Shown here: positions 57,860 through 64,000 of the stretch, in pieces
How positions within the stretch are numbered: position 1 is the first letter of the stretch
Layout of the letters: every line of letters begins with the position of its first letter
Assembly (NCBI GenBank): GCA_958299035.1
Contig: CATQJL010000316.1
Span: 29,577,441-29,641,440 of the forward strand
Source of the DNA: Cylicocyclus nassatus
Lineage: Eukaryota; Nematoda; Chromadorea; Rhabditida; Strongylidae
DNA length: 64,000 nt
Direction of reading: 5' to 3'
The notes under the pieces: model-generated
What the model saw: only the letters and a program-made list of their open reading frames with translations
Told to the model about the DNA's origin: nothing
Databases searched by the model: none
Translations under genes and position numbers: made by a program

Positions 57860-58930
57860 TCTTGTGGATAACTGATTTGCGGATCTGTTAACATAGACTA
57901 TAAAGGTACAGTAAGCCTAATTCTCATTATACACGATCTCTGGATTGCCAAAACAAGGATTCAAAGAGTAATTTGGGTAAGTTGAGGGAATTCTACGCTT
58001 AAGACTAAAGTCGGAAATTTTTCAAAAGAATTGTAGATTCACTGACTTTATCCTCTTCGCCATTTTTTCAAATAAATTTAGATCTGAAAGCAGTCTCACA
58101 CTTGCATCGTACAGGTACCGTAACCATGATTACGGTAGTTTGAACACGAGCTGATGTAGTACTGCTTTCGGAGCTAACAAAGAAGTGATGCTTGGTTGAA
58201 GTGGCGTTCCCATTTAAAATGTATATGGGCCTTATAGAGCTTGGGACGCTGATTTCCAAAAATGTGCTTTTGTATCTGCAAAGCGCTTCTGTGAGGGCAT
58301 TGTGGGAATTATTTGAGAAATTTGAAAACGCACAAAATAAAATCATTCAGAGTTGCAACGATGAGCTCCGATGGGTCCATGATTACTGCCAAGTCACTTT
58401 GTGCAGTTGATACCGTTCAACAAAATTATGCTAGTCATTACTGTTTTCAACGCCGGAAGAATCTTAACACCTGTTTTTCTCCTAGTCAAACGCTTAACTT
58501 TACGTATAGAAATTCCCTTCGCCCTCAAAAGTGCTTGCAGATACCGAAAGTAAATTCGAAATCAGCGTCCACACTCTGTAAGAAGGAGAAGATATAGATT
58601 TCATATAGAAACTCCACTTTGACCAAGTATCTTTCCCTTGTGAGATCCATTTGCTTCAAGGAAATCACTGCATCAAGAAACAAGATGAGCAAATTCGGCG
58701 AAGTCCGAGAACTCGAGGAAATCGGCAAAGTTTTGACAACACGACATATTTTCGCTTTTGTAGACTTAATGATACCACTCTCCATTTTTCGTACGAAAAA
58801 ATCTTCAATGTCAAAAAAGTCAAAGGTGGGCTTGTTTCAAGATCTCTTATGGGTTCCAGAAGAAATAATATATTAATAATCCAATCAGCCGCCTTCACTC
58901 ATAAAAATCATTCTTGCTCTAGATCCCTAT
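57860..58930. other. Coding-like but unassigned sequence
   Basis: Plus-strand frames at 58192-58410 and 58619-58932 have reasonable composition (for example SVRALWELFEKFENAQNK and SRSLMGSRRNNILII) but change frame and lack consistent splice sites. They may be remnants of a gene. No domain is recognised. Confidence 0.25.
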
Positions 58931-58934
58931 AGGA

Positions 58935-59168
58935 TAGGGCTCGGCACAGCTGGTACCGGCCAAACTGGTCTTCGTTTCTAGTACAAAAAAGCAAGGGGAT
59001 ATCGTTTTGTGCTGAAAAGACACAAAAACACAACGTTTTTCAGTCAATCCTTCGTCTTTCGAGGGTTTTTACTTCAAGGGTTTAGTGTCAAAGGAAACTT
59101 CGTACGATCAAGATCAAAGGGGACTTGTTTTGAAATTTCTCTGGTGCCAGGTCGTGCCGAGCCCTACC
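58935..59168. mobile_element. Small TIR element, family B copy 2
   Basis: TAGGGCTCGGCACAGCTGGT and the inverted right end TAGGGCTCGGCACGACCTGG bound it. It is related to 38617-38848, in the opposite orientation. Confidence 0.7.
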
Positions 59169-59318
59169 TTAGGAACCAGTCATAACAGAACTTTATGTGT
59201 GTTGTAATTACATGCTTTAGCAGCGGAAATTGATCATTGTAATTTTTCCAGCAAATTCCCCCCCCCCCCTCAATTAGTCTCAAAATTTGCCCCGTTCTAT
59301 TTACCACCTATTACCCAC

Positions 59319-59664
59319 CGTTTGCTCATCCCTGCATTCGTGCCATATGTACAATACAGGATCAATCGGTGTCAATTCACGTGTGGTTCCAGTAACTTCG
59401 AAACGACCATGCTCGTCTGTTCTCTTCTCGTCCAATGTGTCATCTGGATCCGGTCCTATGCACGTAGTTCAATTGCACAGCATCAATCGTGACCAATTCA
59501 ACGATCATACCGTAATCGATGTCAACAATGCGAACTTTGCTGTAATTCGAAGGAGTTGAACCGCACTTTAGCACTCCACGAACGGCTACACCCTGTTTTC
59601 GCATCGCTAAGCAGGCACCGATGCAAAGAAACAGGTAGAGAATAATGCCTTGCCAAAGTCGCAT
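59319..59664 (-). CDS. Transthyretin-like (TTL/TTR) family secreted protein, 3' end missing
   Basis: Exon 1 is 59664-59511 and exon 2 is 59455-59319, joined by a 55-nt intron. A CTCCTTTTCAG acceptor sits one base before the ATG, so this is a likely spliced-leader site. The signal peptide is MRLWQGIILYLFLCIGACLA. Family motifs follow: KQGVAVRGVLKCG, then GPDPDDTLDEKRTDEHGRF, then ELTPIDPVLYIWHECRD. TTL proteins are nematode-specific secreted beta-sandwich proteins; some act in cell-corpse recognition or host contact. The second exon ends with a GTGGGT donor. The usual last exon with the final cysteine is not found in the next 1.5 kb, where a family B element lies. Confidence 0.85.
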
Positions 59665-59679
59665 CCTGAAAAGGAGAAG

Positions 59680-61955
59680 TCATATATTTAGTCATAACTT
59701 TCCGCTTCATTGCATTCGAAGGAGTAAAAATTGAAATAAGAGATACAGACGACAAAAAGTTCTACAATACATGAACAATCTATAAATTTGATGATATATC
59801 ACCAATAAACACGCGCAATAACAAAAGATGTGTGCAATTTTATTATGATTATTTTCAAAATGTAAATCATCGTAAACAACTGTGTATATCGGCAGTAAAA
59901 TCCATTATTTCAAAAATTCAAACAAATTCAAATAATTAAGAACCGCTGCAATCATCAGGAGCAAATTGAAAAGAAGTAGCACACAGACGAATTACTGATT
60001 TATAAATAAGCAAAAAGTTCGAAATTCAAGGCCTGGAAAATGGTTATAAAAAGCTTTTAATTTGGCTGAAATTTCCAAATCACGCAGGTGGAAAAGCTCA
60101 CACTCACAATCAGTATAAAGAGAGTGACATATTCCCCAAACTAATGTTTTTCTTCTGTGTGGAAAAATCTGTGCAAATTTCGAGTCTAAACTCGAAATCC
60201 ATTAGATAGGCTGGAGTCTAATAAAGGCTGATGACTAATATCAGATGTCATTTTCAAATTACAGTCGAAGATGCCTAGGCTACAATAGTTGCACAGCAAA
60301 TTTTTTTGATTTATTCTTCTTGCAGAAATACTTCGACGAAAAAATACTATATGAAAAAAACTGGTGGAGCAAAAAAAGAAGTGTAAGAAATAGAGGAAAG
60401 TAGAAGAGCTTTATCGAAAGCCTTTCTGTAAATTTTTTTGCATAAGATATAAAAATATTGCTATAATAGCTTTTATGCAGCGCCTAACCTTCAAGTTTTG
60501 AAGGTTATGGTGACTTATCGAAGGTACAATATCTTGTTTTCACCAAAAGCATCAAAAGTTCAAGCTTAGGTACAGATAGAGAAGGCGGAAAGTAATGTAA
60601 ACCTTAAGAGCAAGCGACAAAGTCTAGCTATCAGCTCTTATCTCTCGAGGTAAACAGCACATCATATCACTGCCAAAACAGGCAGAAGCACCAATGTCCC
60701 GAAAGCAGAGCGTCAATCAATCGTTGAATACAGGGTTCAGGGTTGAATGGGGTTCAAAGAATGATTTATGAATTGTCTACTATGGTGGAGAAACCGTATA
60801 GAGCTCTCCAATTACAAGATCTTGGGTTCTCATAAATGTTATTGATTTCTCATCATATAGGTTGGAATCAGCATAAATGCAACTGCACATTCAAATTTTT
60901 TGTATGGCCCAACTTCCAAATTTTGGAGTTGAGCTATACATAAAAATCCTGTGACATCATAAAATCTAAGCCTCTACCGTCTTCTCTCAAAATGAAAGCT
61001 TAGAATCTTAGCTTCCATTCACTGCAGAGCTTTCAAGAAAATTAATTAGGTCTCTATTTGCACTGCAAAGAGTTTGCTTTCTCAATCAGAAAACAATCAA
61101 ATTCCTCTATCAAAGCCATTGCAAACATCTCTTGTGTAAAGGCTTTTTTTTGTCAGGAGGTCAACAAACACCAAAGGACACCAGAACTGGTTCCATCCAC
61201 CTATTCTCCTTGCTTGCGCACTACATCACATAAATCATATGTAACTACAAAATCTTAGATTCATTGAGCAGAAGTTCAAACTTGCAAAGATCCTAAGAAA
61301 CATATTCACATCAGGAACAAAGGCTACATAAATGCATTTGACAGGTATTGATTAAAAACTTCTCGAAATGTAAGTTGATCTTATGCAACGTCTAAAGAAC
61401 TAAATACATGTGATGTTTGGATTTACAATAACAAACAAATGACTTTTTGGCACCACAGAAAAAGGACGCGGATTGCGAGATGACTAATGCAGTAAATTTC
61501 ATAGTGAATTAAGGATGAATTGAAGAGAAAGCGATAATATAATTCGCTATAACCGCCTGAGTTGATGGGATAAGATCAACAGGAAGCACGGTATGACTAA
61601 TCGCAGAACTTTTTACATTGTCGTCGACTCTCACACAGACACCAGTCAGTCGATAAAGATCGCAATGCGAGCAGAAAAATCACTGGTAACATAGGATGTT
61701 GCAATTGTGTTGTGATGCCGCGAACTTAAATTATTAGAGAAGGTATTAGCATTAGCACTCCGGGATTGATGATCCATAACAAGTCGTATGAGCCATTTAA
61801 AAAACTAGAATCCAAAATGTGCGGATCTTCTTTGTAGAGTACATCAAGAATTATTCAAAGAGTGCAAATAAAACTAGAAAAGTAGATGACAGGAAAGTTT
61901 TGCTTGATTACTTTAAAAGATTGAAAAACAGTTAAATTTAAGGTAATAAACGAAA
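59680..61955. other. AT-rich intergenic sequence
   Basis: I see no exon, RNA gene or clear repeat. Confidence 0.4.
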
Positions 61956-61960
61956 ATGCA

Positions 61961-62676
61961 GGGTGGTATGCATCCTTCGCTCGTCCGGGTAAGTGTTCCC
62001 AATCAGGTAGTTTTCGCTTCATAGCTCGGTGCTCTAGGGATCTGTGTTCTTCATTCTTTGTCCAATTTTTGGAGGCCCTACCACCTCAATGGCATAATGA
62101 ATAGCAGCATTTTGCTTTGTAAGCTGAGATTTTCGGCACTCTGTGTGATCCCGAATGAGATTCTCAGGGGATAAGGCCTCATTTTCAAAGTTATTTATCT
62201 TTGCAAAAAACTGAATGAAAAGTTGTAAAGTTGTGCTGAAAACATATTATGACAGTGCTAAAGATGTTGCTAGTAGCACAGATGAATTGCGAAAGTTTTG
62301 AGTTCTTCGATAAACCTCAACTCGCGAGCAGAGGTTCATCGAAGATATCGTCAGCTAAAGTTTCTACTTGTTACATCCACAAAAATGCCAATCAGCGGCG
62401 TAATTCTACGAAGCTCGCATTGAATTATTGCAAAGAAATGAGTTTAGAAATGAGCCGTGATTCCTTGAGGATCCCGTTCGGAATCATACAAAATACCAAA
62501 AATATCAACTTAAACAGCAAAATGCTGCTATGATTATGTTACATCAGTAGGGTAGCAGGACCTCCAAAAGATGAACAAACGAGGAAAAACACAGATCCCC
62601 AGCTCACCGAGCTATGAAGCGGATACTATCTCATAGGAACCCTTACCCGGACGGGCGATTGACACATACCATCCCA
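61961..62676. mobile_element. 716-bp TIR element next to the inverted-duplication arm
   Basis: GGGTGGTATGCATCCTTCGC at the left matches the inverted right end GGGATGGTATGTGTCAATCG. Both continue with CGTCCGGGTAAG and GCTTCATAGCTCGGTG. Arm 1 has a single copy of such an end at about 48308-48400. Confidence 0.65.
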
Positions 62677-63228
62677 AAAGCTATATTAGTGCTTCTCCAC
62701 TATTCAAATAAATTCTTTTGATGTATGATAGTGGCAAGATTATACATGAGAAGTCCTCTCGTACTTGCCGGTTTCAATTATTGGATAAACATCGGCAATT
62801 CCGCATTCGTAATGGGTAGCATTTGGAACAGAGAGTCGTACGACATGAGAGTTACAACATCTCCAAAAACCTGGAAAAAGTAGCTAACGAAACAAAAATA
62901 CGTGATCTGTGAACATCTTCTCTTGCTCGTAACTGTGGACTATAATGAATAGGAACTTCATGCATAGAAATTATGTTTTTTAACAAACGAAATAACAAAA
63001 CCTTTCGGAAAAGTGTAAGTTACAAGTAGCCCAACAGGGTATCTTTGAGAACTTTCCGGTTTTCTTCAATAATCGTCCTTGAGTCGAGAATTTCGAGGTC
63101 TCTATTTGTCTAAATAGTTCAGTAAAGAACAAGATTGCTTTGCTAAAAAAACTGGTGAGTTCGCATGAAATAATTACTAAATGCGGAAGTTCCTTGAAAA
63201 GTTTTGGTATGAGTTCCAAGTAATGCAG

Positions 63229-63235
63229 TATAAAT
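63229..63235 (+). promoter_or_regulatory. TATA box of peptide paralog 2
   Basis: TATAAAT lies 133 bp upstream of the ATG, matching the position in paralog 1. Confidence 0.55.
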
Positions 63236-63367
63236 AGATGCCCTATGATCGGACAGCTTCAGTTTAGTGGTTTTCACCCCTCACTTGTACCAAAAAGTTT
63301 TCAGTTAGATGAACTCAAATTGAAATATATTACTTTCAGCTAGCAGCTTCTCTAAAACTTTTTACCA

Positions 63368-63496
63368 ATGAAGGCGTCTGTAATTATCATCTTGTCGCTT
63401 CTGAGTTTGGCTTTGACGTTTGGTTTGGCACAATCACATCCATTATCCGATTCACTGATCGATGACCAGTTAGAAGAAATGGATACACAACGGTAA
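63368..63496 (+). CDS. Small secreted peptide, paralog 2 (42 aa)
   Basis: The frame starts MKASVIIILSLLSLALTFGL and ends at TAA. The mature part is HPLSDSLIDDQLEEMDTQR after a predicted signal cut near LAQS. It differs from paralog 1 by four substitutions (D/G, K/Q, S/L, V/M). The TATA box, the 5' UTR with TATATTACTTTCAG, and the context ACCAATGAAGG are conserved. A GTAATT overlaps the stop, so splicing to a downstream exon is possible. No known family is recognised. It could be a secreted effector or antimicrobial-like peptide, but the sequence has no cysteines and gives no direct clue. Confidence 0.7.
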   Translation: MKASVIIILSLLSLALTFGLAQSHPLSDSLIDDQLEEMDTQR

Positions 63497-64000
63497 TTTT
63501 ACTGCAAATTCAAAACACGGGGATCTGCCAATGTAACGCTAGACAAAAAAGCCGAGGCATCGGTCACTTCATTAGCAAATAATATGCAGAATGCTAAAAA
63601 ATTTACCAACTATCTGAATTTTAGCTCGCTCAAATCTCGTCCTTCGCTGATCAGAGGTAGCACATGTAAGAGCTGTTTGAGCTTCAATCGCTTAATGCAT
63701 CGTCAATGATCCACCCCTTGCAATACATTAAGATTAGAAAACTTCACAAAGAAAAACGCTTTGGGAATTTCCAGCTCCAAATTCTGTTTCTGATTTAGTA
63801 AATTTCTTGGTTCAAAGAAATATATCTAGAATCAACGAATCCACTTTGCAGTGATTTCGGCGATCAGAAAGATGGCGAGATAGCGCAGCAGTTTTCTCAT
63901 TGTCTCTCAAAAACTTCTTTTTGCCAATCAAAACAGCTGAGTCCATGCGTTCAATTTTCAAGTTAGCATATATGTTAGCAGATTAGTATATTCAAGCACA

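Larger units (their letters stand above)
62560..64000 (+). repeat. Inverted segmental duplication, arm 2
   Basis: This is colinear with the reverse complement of 46800-48400, including promoter, peptide gene and downstream sequence. Homology is still present at the last base of the window, so the arm continues outside. Confidence 0.85.

Overview
The window looks like nuclear DNA of a nematode, most likely a strongylid (clade V) parasite such as a hookworm; that placement is inference. It is AT-rich. Its genes are cut into many short exons by introns that are often only 42-60 nt long and end in TTTCAG-like acceptors. It carries a transthyretin-like gene, a family characteristic of nematodes. 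Much of the rest is mariner-like, Helitron-like, hAT-like, Penelope-like and foldback repeats.

Layout. 1-9500 is mostly non-coding, with a 1-kb long-TIR mariner-like element and a shorter relative. 9523-26613 on the minus strand is one very large gene of about 52 exons that I read as ubr-1, the UBR1/UBR2-type N-recognin ubiquitin ligase. Its UBR box, RING-H2 and C-terminal cysteine-rich domain are all visible. A 5.6-kb intron of ubr-1 (10633-16275) contains a separate plus-strand gene for a TMEM272-like four-pass membrane protein. 27598-28000 (minus) holds the 3' exons of an unidentified gene. 29-34.8 kb is a pile of DNA transposons, including a hAT-like element nested in an older inverted-repeat element.

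35.05-42.4 kb is a decayed Penelope-like retroelement (PLE). Its reverse transcriptase frame is split by a 3.8-kb composite: two near-identical Helitron/Helentron-like copies enclose 1.4 kb of foreign DNA that includes one exon of a mitochondrial-type [2Fe-2S] ferredoxin. Deleting 36720-40511 restores the RT frame exactly, so the whole composite behaves as a single insertion. The PLE is hit again by a 719-bp TIR element with a perfect 8-bp target duplication, and it carries an 8-bp tandem duplication that shifts its frame.

42.5-54.6 kb continues with TIR elements, MITEs and two foldback elements built of 9-bp arrays. 46.8-48.4 kb and 62.5-64.0 kb are the two arms of a diverged inverted duplication. 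Each arm carries an intact gene for a 42-residue secreted peptide with a conserved TATA box. Between the arms lie a putative membrane-protein exon (53575), an unidentified acidic/serine-rich gene (56306-57260) and a transthyretin-like gene whose last exon I cannot find (59319-59664).

The genes do not form an obvious pathway. The main biology is one conserved N-degron ligase with a nested gene, small secreted nematode proteins, and a dense, datable nest of mobile DNA that has moved a piece of a host iron-sulfur gene.
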